The notes under the pieces: generated by a model | The model's input: the letters and a program-made list of their open reading frames with translations, nothing else | What the model was told of the DNA's origin: nothing | Databases searched by the model: none | Assembly (NCBI RefSeq): GCF_027596085.1 | Contig: NC_072467.1 | Location: 8,051,476 to 8,115,475 of the forward strand | Direction of reading: 5' to 3' | Length of the DNA stretch: 64,000 bases | DNA from: Anoplopoma fimbria | Taxonomy: Eukaryota; Chordata; Actinopteri; Perciformes; Anoplopomatidae | Shown here: positions 24,637 through 38,308 of the stretch, piece after piece | Position numbering within the stretch: the first letter of the stretch is position 1 | Layout: every line of letters begins with the position of its first letter | Translations under genes and position numbers: made by a program

Positions 24637-27600
24637 CAACTTAATTGTGTTAGTGCCGCTGATCTCTTCTGCTCATAAAAAGGGTGAGATTATATTTTTC
24701 CTGTCACAGCTCATCCTTTACCTTAGGATGTGATACGTCTGAGGAGGGCAGAGGAAAATGAGAACATGATTACTCGTCAATGAACTGAGATGGTGGAGGG
24801 GCACACAAGTCTCTGCTCGCACTGCTCAAAAAGGCATCTATTGATTTGACCTCTCTTGTGTCTCCTCTCAGTCCTTCTCTCTTTTATATTTCACCGGTAG
24901 CAGCTGCCTACACCCGCTTCCTTCCCTCGCTCATTGATGCACCATCTGTAGACCACAATGGTATTGTTTCCATCAAACATATGTGTTTTCTACATCTTTT
25001 CCCTGTCAGCAGACCGACAGAGGATGTGCTCTAATATTTCCTACATGCCAGTCTCTGACAAAAGGCAGGGCCTCACTGTGGTTTCACTGTCATCTCAGCA
25101 ATGCCCCCAAGGCGCACAACAGGCGTGGCTTTGTCCAGGAATTTCCATAACATTTGATGAAGCTTCCCTTTGCCTCCAAGCTTCCCTACTCCCATGTACA
25201 CCCCTTACTCTCCTCTGTTGGGGCCCAGACACAGAAACACATGACACCATTGCCACATCTAGAAACACCGCTCTGCCTTTGCCCTCCTGTCAAACACGTA
25301 CACACTTTATGTTTTTCCTCTTGATTAGCCTTCGGAGACATTGACTGATATCCCAACACTATATCCTGTCGTGGCTAATTACTGGAAAACAGGTCTTTGG
25401 GTGGAGCACATTATCTTAATCTCAACCCGTGTGTGTTGTCAGTGTTTTGGACTAATCAGCACTATCTCTTGTTTTTGAGCTGCAGTTGTTTGGTGGCAGT
25501 GTTGATGTTGTTGTTGTTAAGGGTGGATATCCAACTGGTTAAATCACGCCCGCCTGCTTTCCAAGTATCTTCCTTGGAGAGATGAGACTTCCTCTCTGGG
25601 CAGAGAGAGGCGTTGCTTCTTGCCACATACAAACACACACATTAATGTAGGTCTAATCTAAGATGATTAGAGGTTACAACGCACACAGAGGGGTACTCAC
25701 TAGATATCCGATTCAGCACTACTTTATTGTCCATTAGATTTGCATAAAATATACATTTGTCTTTGGCGCTGTCGTATAAGAAAATATACACCAAACACAA
25801 CCATACACACATAACAGCACAGAGCAACTACGCATCTTCAGTGGATTGTTGTTCCACTGGCATGTAGTCCATTAAAACCTCACAACAGAGCACGATACTA
25901 CGGTATTAACAATAAATATACACACACATTAAAATAAGTGATTATGTTGATTGCAGAATGTCCGACGAAGCGGCCCTGATTCGTGGCAGGGGGCTTAAGT
26001 GAGTCAGGGAGCACTGACTCGCTCATATTTTCCACCAGCTTGGTTTTTGGTTCGTTAATCTGTTGGCCTCCTTCAGTCACATGCTTCTCTTCACCTCTTT
26101 GCCAAATCCTGGGTGTGACCACTTCCTACGCTTTCATCCACTCAGTGTTAATCGAGCTCACACAATGGACCAGAGTTTCCTCTGTTATCAGATGCTGGCG
26201 AGATCTCGTCTAGTCATCTGGTGAGTTTAGGTTTCCTTTTTGTTTCTTTTTGCTTGACCGCTTAAGGATTTTTGGGCTGAACTAACAACCTTAATTAGAA
26301 GTTTTTGTTTTCTTAATTTTCTCATGATATTCACATGTTATATGTCTACTCATGTCCCTGAGTCATCACTTTAAGAACATAAAACAGAATGAAACAGAAA
26401 CTATGGACAGAAACTATGGATGTCAGCAGCACTTGTTTATTTTTTTATGTGCCACTCATTGGTGTGTGTGTGTGCGTGCATGTGCAGGGAGGCACTGGCT
26501 GTACTCTTCTTTGAAAATGTCCTTGTTTTCTCTGTTTGGCCGTGTGGTTGTTGTGATTAGCAGAGCAGCAGATGTGAGTTGGCTGTTTTCAAAGCCAACC
26601 AGACTCGCAGAGAGCCCCTGCTGCCGTGACGACTCTAGCGATGCTCTCCAGAGATAAAGCCTACTGTACAGAATGCACTCGCTGATGGACACATAATGTT
26701 CGCACACTCACATCTGTTCGGAACGGTGTTAATGAAATAGACCACAGACATGAGTGTGTTCTCGGAAGCCCACGTCAGTCACTGAGATGAGAGATTATAA
26801 GGAAATTTGACAATGGAGGAAGGACAACACAAGTGATGAAGAATAAATGAGGTTTCATCCTTGAGGAACAACATCAGTACAAACCTATTAACTGAAATGC
26901 CCTCATTAATATTGCCATTTTTCTTAAATGACCTGTATGTAAATTATTCAACCAACATAACAGCAAATACTTACTTACTTACTTAAGGAATATTTGTTAT
27001 TTGTATATGACTGGAACTTCACCTTTTTGTGGACTCAACCAGACCAGATTTCTCAACTAATAAAAAACAAAAACCTTAATATTAAAATGATTGAATACTA
27101 TTGAAATACACAAACACTGATTTAAAAGAAAAGTGTCAAATCGATGTGAAATTGGAGTAAACAATTTACAAAAGCTTAGTTAACTTTACAAAAGATATGT
27201 ATTTGGGAACTACTAAATAGATGCTACTCTTTGTTGAATATCATTTAAAGATATATTGATTTCTACAACTTGTTTACTGTTCGTCAGTAGCTCCAGCTCA
27301 GTTAGTTCAAAACTTGTCAGTTAGTTTTGAGGGTTAAAGAGCAAACGTCGCATTGAAGAGGGTGAAATAACATCTCAAACACCAACGTCGCTGATCGCTC
27401 ACATGCCAGACAGTCTGCTGGAGTTGTATTGTCTGCAGATGAAGGAACTAGAGTCCTTTCTCTTGAGGTCCCCTGAACCTCTCATTTCGATCCCTCATTT
27501 TGTTTGTTATTGTTTGCATCTCACGAGCCGGGAGAATGCGCAGCCACTGCACGAGTTATGTAATAGAGCTATTGTTGGTGTTAAGAAGCGCACTAATAGG

Positions 27601-28649
27601 ATTTGACTTGTGCTCTTTAGGCAGCATGCTGATCTAATCAGCTAGTTTTTAACTCATCATTGTTTCTGCTGACGTGATGGTTTTCTTTGATTCAGACTCG
27701 GGTTGGCCCCCGGGGTGATGCTGTGCCACACCGGTCTTTTTATGTGATATAGATTTTTAACATTGTTCACATAGTTAGCCTCATTTCATTTTCCCACGCT
27801 CTGTTTGAGTCAAACTGATATATAGAATGTCTCGACACAGTCTGTCAAGCAGAGATGATCTTTGTCTGCTCCACATCAATCAATCAGTCACTCACTCTCC
27901 ACTGTTGTGAAGTTTGGTTTCTCAGGCCGTCGGTGCCAATTAATCAACTTTCCATGATAAATCCATGATAAAGGAACATTCTGTACATTTCAGTCTGTGT
28001 GTCTGTGTGTGTGTGACTGTTTGGTCTGGAAAGTGCTATAGGTTACATCCATATTCCCCTCAGTAGGAAATCTGTGTCTAAATGCCCTCATTTAGGAGTT
28101 AATGAGCTGGATCAGGGTGGGTATGCACAACACCCTCCTCTTTATCTGTCCATCATTTGCTTTCAACTCTCCGACAGTCGCTACAGTGCTGACTTTGTGT
28201 ACTCTTGTTCTGTCTCATCTCCTCAAGAGCTCCTAGCGACTTTGCAGCTCAGCTACTTTGTAGTAGTGTAAAGAGAAAGAATGAAAAGAGAGCTCTGTTC
28301 AGCCCATGCACACATATGCTACCGACACACACACGCAGGCATCCTGTGCAAACATGGGTGCTACCCATATCCTTTTCCCGCCACCTCCTCTTGGCTTCCT
28401 CCATCTTTCCCTGTATTCCATGACGGTCTTTCTCCTCGATCCCCTCCACCTTATTCACCACTTTTCACACAGACACACAAACACACACACACAGAGACTA
28501 CCTCTTGTGCTCCTGAGCAAACATTAGCTTTTAACCACAGCTCCCTTTGCACCTCTTTTTTTACATCACAAACTACCGTCTCCTTGCCCCAGAGCTCACC
28601 TCTCTCCTTGGTAAGGGGTTTCACTCTTACCAGTAGTGGAAAGTCACAA

Positions 28650-28652
<3 letters not shown>

Positions 28653-28717
<65 letters not shown>
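28653..28717. repeat. (CA)n microsatellite, 65 bp
   Basis: Uninterrupted (CA)n; a few further CA runs follow to about 28737. Confidence 0.97.
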
Positions 28718-28721
<4 letters not shown>

Positions 28722-29052
28722 CTCTCACACACACAGAGCATCCACACCCTTATTATAAAACCTGGAATGGAAAACTCAGTCTAGCTGTGACGTCGTGTAA
28801 GTTTTAGACAATGTGTGCAGTGAGAGGCCTTTTCCAAGGGTGGATACTGTTCTCAGCTTACTCTCAGCTCTCTCCTTTCTTGAATGCATTAAAAAAAAAA
28901 AAAAAGAGTATTCATATCCCTTTTAACTTCTCTCCAGAGTCAGGTTGCTGCTTGTGCAGGTTTCAAAATATGTTTGACTTCCCTTCCCTGATGTGTACAC
29001 TGTGAACATTTACATTTTGTGCCAGCAGGTGGCAGTGTTGCTCTCACACCTG

Positions 29053-29229
<177 letters not shown>

Positions 29230-32200
29230 AAAAAAAGGAATGTTCCTCTCACAGGCCCAGCACTACAGCCAAACCACCCTGTGCACTCTTGTGTTTCACT
29301 GGAGCTGTAATCTGTTAGTAATGTTTTGGTTTGGTTCAGAAATGTTCAGAATTTTATCTATAGTTTGGGGATCAGCAGGTTTAGTTTGTGTGTGTGTGTG
29401 TGTGTCCTAACCTCAGTGCCAAGGTTATCATATTCTTTCCCAGGAAACACCACATTCTTTTCCTTTTTTGAGGTTTATTAGAGTTCTGGGAAGGCGTGTA
29501 GCCTTCAGTAACCTTTTCTGTTTCCTCCAGCAATGCCCAAGGCATAACACATGCAAACACCTACAGTAATGTTCAAGTATAATAACTAAAATATCATGAG
29601 AGCCACCAGTTTGAACAACAGTTACCTTAAAGTGCACTGAAAAAAAGAACTACAATTCCATGACAACCGAGCAAAACCCCCTCTTCTGATAAAGATCATT
29701 TGATTTGATCAAAAGCTCCGGAACAACTAGTAAATGGACCGTGTGCAAGATTGTTATCTCTATTCCTGTTTCCAAAGTCAAGAATGAATTCGGATGAAAT
29801 TCTGAGAAGAAATGCTCAGAACCTCAGCTTATAAGCGTTACTCAAATGATCTGGAATCCTCTAAACCCTTCCGTGATGGCTTCACTCACTCCTCCGTTCA
29901 CAAGGTTTAAGTCGTTATATAAGTTCACAGTACACCCACCATCCAACACTGTCTCTCCTTTGTCATGTGATTAATCTCATGACTTTGATTGAGAGTGACC
30001 CTAACAGGAAAGAAAGCCTCATTACCAAAATAAATGACCTGCAGCCCTGAGGACAAAGTCACATTCTGTATGGCCACCTCACCTGGCTTTTCCACTTTGA
30101 CCTCTAACCCCACGACCTTGCTGCCTCTGTCAGTTCCTTCACCATTAGCTGACCTTGTACCTGATCCTCTGGGCTCTCAGGTACGAGCCTGGATGCGTGT
30201 GTGTGTGTGTACGTGCTCTTAAACTTGACAGACAGGTGTTTGGCTGCCCAGGTGGGGAATTATGGGATGGATCGAGACTCTCTCCTGCTAAGGAATGTTG
30301 GGAGGAGGAGTACAGCGAGCCGCCAGGGCATGCTGTGACAACCTCCCACGTTGAGACAAACTCTTTCACTCCTCTCATCCTAACTTCTGTTACACAATCT
30401 TTGTTCAATCCATTTTCTGTTCTGGTTTTGCCCTCTCTTCACCCCTCTCACTTAACTAATCTCAACTGCTCCCCCTTTCTCACTTCCTTCCTCCTTGTCA
30501 GTTGCCTTCACCCATTCTCATCCTCCATTTTTCTCCTCTTCATATTCCATTCTGGCCCAGATTCCAGCTGATATGATAGTGCTTATTCTAAGCAGTATCC
30601 ATGGAAATGGTCATTTATAAAAGTCTGGACACAAGTCTGGTATTTCTCATCTCCTGTCTTCCATCTGGCTAAAGCCCTCTCTTCCTTTAGTCATAAACCA
30701 GTCACAACATGGCCTCCTCTCTTTCAAACATACTGGGCTACTCTCTCACTTTGAATTGGCTCCAGAAAATATGCAGAAATAGTTTAAACTTTTCAAAATC
30801 TGAACTAATCTGACTTCTGATTGGATTATGAGTGCAGTGGCAATTAGGCAGAAGGGGAATCTTCCTTTGTGCCATTGCTACTGTTAGATGGAGCATTAAG
30901 ATTGAACCTTATATATTTGCTATTGCTGTGCACACATCTACCTCCCAAACAAGAAAAACCAAGTAAAACGAAACATTTTAGATCTCCTACACTTGACCTC
31001 CTTTAACTGACTCTTCGTGTTGCTCTTCTTCCTCTTCTCTCCTTTGTTTATGTGGGCTGCGTGTGCAGAGAGCGGCGGCGTGTCTTTGCATGCAGCCCTT
31101 CCCCTACAGGAATGCAGAGCAAAGTAGAGATGAAGCTAGAGAGGAAAGGGGCACACATGCAAAGAGAGAAAGAGGACTGAAATTCCTTTTGGTTGGAAAG
31201 AGTTTGAGAAGATAAGTCAAAGAAAAACTGATATGATAGAAAAAGGTACTCCAAGCCATTAAGTGCAGAGGTAAACTCCTGCATGCCGACTCTGGTTTTT
31301 GTCTTCACATGCTGTATACATACTCAGTAGTATGCAACGCGCACACTCAAATAGTTGAAATGAAGGCTAAAGGGTTGAGGTTGGTTTTTGGGGGTCTGGA
31401 TTGGCTGTTTTGCCTTTTCTAGGTTTCAGTTTTATTTTTATTTTTTCTAGAAGGAGAAGGTGGCAGGCCAATAAATTACTTTTGCTATAAATATTTTAGC
31501 TGTGGCAGCAGAAATGGCTCTCTTTTGTCTAATTGCGTTGGTTGACATTGCTGGTTTGGGTCGCTGGGTTCAGTGTGCAGAGTGTCTCTTGGCCCTGCTG
31601 ACCTTTTATCTAAGCCTATAGAAAACCCCTCGGCACTAAAGACCTTCATTCTGCAGTGTTTTCACTGGCTAAGACCTTACCTAAACACACTAGGCCACTC
31701 CCTCACACCCAAAAAGCAATGATAACTGAAGGTCTTACAGAGCAACTTGGAACTGCTCTGATTTTCATTTATTCATTTTGATGTCACCGCGGTTGGCTGC
31801 CTGACTGTCTGTCAGTTTGATCCATGGCTATGATTGGCTGGAGATGTGCTTTGGAAGGGCAGGGACTGAGCTGTTGCCAGGCCCCAAGGCGCATCTGCTG
31901 CGGTTGTGACTCATCTGCTGCTGGCCTGGAATCAGTGTTTTCTTTGTCTCAAATAGGTGGAATGTCCGCTGACTTTCAAACCCAACCTGTTGAGCCAGCC
32001 TTCCATCCTCCCGGCAGTGAAGAGGCCAACTCACTTTGTCAAAAATGTCCTAATCATTGGGGCAGTTTTTTTTTATATTTTTACGTGAGTGTTGCTGTAG
32101 TTCTTATAGTCCACTGTCTCTTTCTTGTATCAGTAGATGGCTAAAAGGGGCTGCAGTTTAGTTCTTGAGTTTTTTAACATACCTTTTTCTTTTCTTTTTT

Positions 32201-35164
32201 TAACTATCGCCTCCTAACTGGTGCTTTACAACGTCAGCACTGTAATGACTTGAATTACTAGCAATTTGCTCCACCCCAGTCTTTATTTTCCTTGTGTTAT
32301 CTGTTGGTCTGATTAGTTATTGCCGTAGTTATCTTGCGCATTGTTATTTCTTCCCTGATCAGATTGAGGCTAAACATATCCATCAGTCAGCAAGTGACGT
32401 CAAAGTGTTTCCATAAACAGCTTTTATATCTTCTCCTCCCCTCTTTTTAATGAGTGATTAAATCTAGGGCCTTTCTGTATCTCCAGTGTGGTTGATGTTT
32501 GATGTGGGCAGCCTACTTGAGCAGCTTGTTATAACTGATAAAAGTAATTTAGTTATTTAACCCTTAAAGTTTCTTTTATGTAACCCCAAGTATCCCACAA
32601 AGTCAAAAGTAGGCTGTTTAATCTCTTATCTTCGCCACCAGTGCTCCCTGTGAAAGGTTGAGGCCTACGTACATGCAGTTAACATCTGGTTCGGGGAGAG
32701 CAGATGGCACATGACTGATGCCATGTCTTGTCTGCATTGTGGAAGGGAATGTGTCTGTGACGTTAGCAGAGAAGAAAGAGTAAACCTCTGTCCTCCAGAC
32801 GATGGTATGTGGCCGTTGGTTTCCATCCACGTCAGACGTTGCGCAATAGGGTCATCTATATACAGCTCAATGGCACCGTCTCTGTCTCCTTCTGTTCTGT
32901 TAGCCTGCAGATCACATGACACGTTAAACTACAGGTGTGACTACATATTACTTGTTTAGCCAAAGAAAAGGCCATGTTGAGTTCAAAACCACCTCCTCTT
33001 TTCACTTTCATACCTGATTCACTAATGCGCTTTGTCCACACTATGTCAGCAGTGAATGTAGAGGCCTAGGTGAAGCTCCAGTGATTTTGAATGGATGTCT
33101 TCTATTTTCAGTGACGGCACGGATCCAGTAGTTCAAAGCAAATTAATGGAAAGTTCCCCTTAGCACGGGATTTCCATTACACCAACACACTGCTTTTATC
33201 TTGGGTGGTCACAAGTAGCACATGAGTACTTCATGTATCAAGTTTAACAACAATTTTACACTGTAATATGTCACACAACTCTTCATATACAATATGTTAA
33301 GGTTCATAAACTGTAATAATAGCAGCCGTACAATAAGTTTCTTGAGATAAATAGTTTGAGTTTGGTAAAGTTTTGATTTAAATCAAAAACTTAACAAGAT
33401 TACAAAGCTGACCAGACATCTGATGACCGTTTGCAGTACAGTTTGCCTTTCTCAGTGCTGCGGACACATTCCAGTTGCTATAAAATAAATCATTGACCTT
33501 TTTATACTCTTACTATTATATACAACACAACAACCCCAGTACCCACCACAAACCACTCTCATACTCCGTCACAGGTCCCATATCCCCTCACCAGCTTGTC
33601 CAGTCACTCACCTGTTTGCACAGTCGGTGATTTGTGCATACCCCCCCCCCTTTGCACTGTTCTTTGTATTCTTTATGGGCCAGGCCAGGCAGGCTGATGC
33701 TATTTTTAGCAGCAGGGGAAAAGTCGGTGCCCTGTTCTGGTCTCTCTCCCCTCAACCCCTGCTCCTCACTGGGGCCCCTGGATCACCCAACTCCACCCAC
33801 CAAACCCCAGCCCGGTGCGTACTAGTGTGGTGAGAAGGAGGGCAGACACTCGTGTAGGATGCGGGTTGCAGAGAGGCGCCTGTCAGACCCTCTGCTCCCT
33901 TTGATTCTTTCAGATCATTTCTTTGGATCATATTTAAACATAAACAAGCGGCGCCTCAGAGGATCCAACAGTCCACAGTGAACATGCTCCACCAGCATGT
34001 CTGCAGACACTACACACCTTTGCACACACAAATGTCATACTCCCATGCATACACATATGCACATACAACACCCTCAACAATCTCTTTAATCTTCCTCACT
34101 TGGCTACTTGCACCCACCCACTTAGAGGAGTGCACATTGCTCTACAGATCCCATAGATTAGTGTGTCTTTGTCTGTGTCCATGCTACAGTATTTCTCACA
34201 TCTGCAGCTCCACCGTGGCCCCACAAGTTTTTTTTCTGTGGAGACAGAGAGGAAAAACAGACTTGTTGAAGAAGAAAAGGGAGACAATGAGAGGGTGAGG
34301 CAAGTAAAACAAACCAAGAAAGGGAGGAGAAATGTGTGAAGAGAGCAATCAGGGAGAGAATAAGAGAGGACGTTTGTTGAGAGGCAATAATTAGAGGGAA
34401 GAAGGAATGATGGCTTCCTAACACTAGTTGTGACCTTGTTGTGCGTCACTCGACTCCATTTGTTAATCTCCTCATGTTCCTATTATACTTTAGTGTTATT
34501 GGCTCAACTCTCTGTTGACAGTTTGAATTCACATTAAACATTTAAAAACATGTCCATCATATGAAACTTCTTAAATGATTGTTACAAACAATCACCTCGC
34601 CCCACAGACTCGCACAGAAAACTCAAGATATTCCTATGAATCTCTCTTTAGCTCTAAAACAGGCTTAGTTTGATTCCCTCACTGGTTCCTCACCTTTGAC
34701 GTGTTTGAGCACGACATGACTGCTGCCAGACTGACATAGTTGGACTCAGGTGAAGTTCAGAATCAACACGTGGAATGTCGCCCCACAGTCACTGAGTGCA
34801 CGCTTCACGCACACTTTTAACAAAGGTTGTGTGTGTGAGCTGCGTTGTAGCGGTGAACCTGTTTCAGGGACTGGTTTTTTTTTGAGCCCGCTTTTTTCCT
34901 GTTTTTACATTATGATTGTTTTATTGTAGTTTAAATAGCGGATCCAACTTCAGAAAAAAATGTTTTTATTAGAATTTCAATAAAAGTGGTCCACTTACTA
35001 GGTTTTTCAACAGCTTTCAACCACATTTCACAGTCTTCATTAGCAAATGAGTTTGCTCATTTTCAAAATTTGCATTTATTGTGACAAAATAATAACATAA
35101 CCCGTTGATTTATTTAAGAAACCCGCTTACGGTCAAAGCTGTATTTCTGGGGCATTAAGTTATA

Positions 35165-35394
35165 TACAGTACCAGTCAAAAGTTTGGACACATCAATGGT
35201 TTTTCTTTCTTTCTTTCTTTCTTTCTTTTTCTACATTGTAGATTAATATTGAAGACATCCAAACTATGAAGGAACACATATGGAATTATGTGGTAAACAA
35301 ACAAATGCTCAACAAACCAGAATATGTTTTATATTTTAGATTCTTCAAAGTAGTTGAATGAGAAGGTGTGTCCAAACCTTTGACTGGTACTGTA
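35165..35394. mobile_element. Tc1/mariner-like MITE
   Basis: About 230 bp with terminal inverted repeats: 'acagtaccagtcaaaagttt' on the left and 'aaacctttgactggtactgt' on the right, bordered by TA. The interior keeps typical Tc1-family terminal sequence (ctacattgtag, cacatatggaattatgt, agattcttcaaag) but no transposase, so it is an internally deleted copy. A (TTTC)n run sits in the left arm. Confidence 0.85.
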
Positions 35395-35559
35395 CTTATA
35401 AACTAAAACATTAGACGTGATGTATTACAAGCTCTTCTCTGGGCTGCTATAAATATTTACCTTTTAATTTAATTTATTCCATCGTGGTCCGCTGTTATAA
35501 GCTCATCACCTGTTGCTACATTGTAACTACACTTAGTAGTTTTCGTAGTAATTTGTTCC

Positions 35560-35732
35560 TGCACTATACTTTTGCTCTGGTTTATGCTTTAAGATGCTTG
35601 TTTAAGAAAGGAGATGCACTTATGACCTCTGGTGACTAGTAGTTCTCTTGAATACCTATGTTGAATACACTTCCTGTAAGTCGCTTTGGATAAAAGCGTC
35701 TGCTAAATGACTGTAATGTAATGTAATGTACA
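35560..35732 (+). mobile_element. SINE/LINE 3' tail common in teleosts
   Basis: The stretch 'cgctttggataaaagcgtct' followed by 'gctaaatgactgtaatg' and an (atgta)n end is a repeat tail found across many fish genomes. The 5' limit is uncertain. It ends about 30 bp before the mob2 promoter motifs. Confidence 0.65.
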
Positions 35733-35760
35733 CTTGAACCACGTCCACATGGGCAGACTC

Positions 35761-35812
35761 TGACGTTACCACGCCCCGCCCACCAAGCACTCTCCTCTTT
35801 CGCTGATTGGAC
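35761..35812 (+). promoter_or_regulatory. mob2: Candidate promoter of mob2 exon 1
   Basis: Within 50 bp there are a CRE-like half site TGACGTTA (35761-35768), a GC box CCCCGCCC (35774-35781) and an inverted CCAAT box CTGATTGG (35803-35810), 180-230 bp upstream of the ATG at 35994. There is no clear TATA box. This is typical of a broad housekeeping-type promoter. It starts about 30 bp after a SINE/LINE tail. Confidence 0.55.
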
Positions 35813-35993
35813 GAGAGGAGACAGAAAAGGAGGCCCCTCGGTAAACTTGACAAAGTTTTTCTGTTTCTGCGGTGCAGTATTTGAGTCAGAGCTTCAGATA
35901 AACCCAGCCCTGGTGTGATTCGGACACACTTACGTTACACCTGAATACTGAATACGTGAGATATTCCGACCCTGCATCTTGATGTTTTAAACT

Positions 35994-36109
35994 ATGGTCG
36001 GTGATTTCTGCTCATTTTCTGGAGATAAAACGGACATGCACTCCCAGAAAAACTCCAAAAACGGACTAAGTTGCAAGATGGTGCTTCAGGCTGTCGGGAA
36101 AGTACTAAG
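35994..36109 (+). CDS. mob2: mob2 coding exon 1
   Basis: Encodes 38 residues plus two bases, from MVGDFCSFSGDK to MVLQAVGKVL, ending AG|gtaaaa (phase 2). Joining to the next exon gives VLRKSKTKPNGKK, as expected for a MOB2 N-terminus. A GC box and an inverted CCAAT box lie about 200 bp upstream, so this looks like a promoter-proximal first exon. Confidence 0.85.
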
Positions 36110-38260
36110 GTAAAAAAACAAAACTGCGCTCCTGTTTTAACTTGACAAAGACGTGTCGAGCCTGCGCTGTGAATGTGACATTTTAAATATATATTTATGA
36201 ATGTTTGAGGGACAGAGAGGGTAGTATTGTCAAAGAAAACAACGTGTTGCTTTTGGTTAGATGTCGGGTCATGTTGCTTTCCTCCGCAGAAGCCAAAAAC
36301 CTTGTTGTCTGTATGTTTGTAGTGTTTTTTTCCCCCGACTTCGTAATGTATCTGTAGTAGTTTTATTACAATGTAACGGACGTCTAGTGACTCTTACTGG
36401 TGGTTTACACTGAGTAAAGCTACATTGTGCTGATTGTCCTCCTACAGCCTGCCTAGGACCAAATGCAGGAGCCTTGTGTTTAGATCTGTTTTAAAAGATC
36501 AGAAACTGTCTCCTCTTTAATCACTGAAGTATTAGGATGCTCCGTTTCTGGGGTCACAGGCAATTTACCAGGTGGTGATGGTGGGGGGGACGTGTAGCCT
36601 GAACGCCTCATTCCTCTTTCTGCAACTCTCACTAACAAGACTCAACAAGAGCACGAGAAATGTGACACTGTCTCCTCATCTAGTCACGTAAATGATTTAA
36701 GCCACCGAACTAAGGTTTTAGCTGAAACCATCCAAACAGTAAATTATTTTAAATCAGAGCTCAAATTGTTAAATAGTTTTTGAAATGAAAGAAAAAAATG
36801 AGCACAGCATGGTTAGTGTTAAGTTAAGCAAGCATATGAATACTTATTGAATCCTATCTCTGAGCATCCTATTTACACTGCTGGCTACATCATCATCTAG
36901 AAACACATAATTTAGGACTAGAACTGAAACATCTGATTGCTCTTGTGTCACTTTTTGTTGCTATAAACATTTGTTTTAGGTTGTTTCCTCTTGATGGAAA
37001 GCATTTTGACCTATATTTGAAGAGTGTAACAGTGTGTTTGTGTGTCATACAAAGGGACACAAACAACAACCCCGGTGTTGATTAATCACCGTGGATAAGA
37101 AATGGAATTCAAGAAGATATACCAATGTCACAGCGGTTGTGAACAAGGCAAATATTTAACCCAGTGTGTGTACTTACCCTGTATGTGTCATGTGAAGAAG
37201 ACATGCAGTCATCATGAGTGTGTTCCTCCGGGGGACGGACCTTAATGCTTTTGGTGAGGTTTCCTCTTACCTTTCAAGTCAGGGGACAGGTGTGTTTTCA
37301 AACAGCAGCCCAAAGGGCACATGCCTCAAAACCTATTATCGTCGGTGCAGATGTTGAGAATGATGGCGAGCAGAATACCCACCGTGTTAGGATCTCTGAA
37401 GAGATTGTAAGCGGGATGTAACGGAGGCAGCAGAGAGTATTATTGTACAGTATGGTGTTATGTCTGTTGCAAGACCTGCAGCAGGTTGAGACAAGTTTTG
37501 CTACTTTTTATTTAACTGGGAACTCAACTGCCTTGTTACTTAAGAATTCATCTGGTTAACCAGGAACTTCACATTTAAGTTATTTACCTGAAAGGGACCA
37601 ACGTTCTTTTTTTTTTTTATAAATATGACGTACCTGTTTATAGCTCCACTTTTAACCAGTTTCCTCCTTCACGGAACGGTTGAATACCGTTGGCTTGGAT
37701 GTAGGTATGAATGCTAGACTGGAAAAGATAGCTATCGATAGCTTTCAACCGTCCAGTCCCCTGAGAGTAAATATGTCAGCCTGTACACGCTAAAACGATT
37801 TTTCAGAGTTTTCTCATTTCTGGCTCATCTTGGCTTTTTTTAATACGGTTTGTGTGAGGAATGAATCCACACACGCACACACACATTCCCTCTTTGTTAC
37901 ACCATTTTGATTCAGAACCCATTCAGAGGGACTGATTGGTTTGAACAGAGTGAAGATAAATGTCATTCAGCAGGTATCATCTATGTAAATCGCTTCCTAT
38001 CGTGCCAAATCAATGGCGGAACTAACCTTCTTCCAACAAGGTTATATTTGCCCAGTGCTGAACCAGCGGCTCGTTCTTATCTCAACCCCAAACCCCCTTT
38101 CCTGTCACACACGTGTGTTGTGATGTTGATGAGGCTGCATTATAGTTCAGGCAGGGGGTCCTTACATACTCTGCAGGCCTGAGGGCCACTGAATGGGATT
38201 TAGCACAGGATGACAAGGGGAAGGGTAGGTAGCCAGAAACATGGTCTGTTGTTGAATTAG

Positions 38261-38308
<48 letters not shown>

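Noticed and set aside
37204..37252. ATG with a gtgagg donor considered as another mob2 first exon
   Set aside because: The donor is in phase 1, incompatible with the phase-2 entry into mob2 exon 2.
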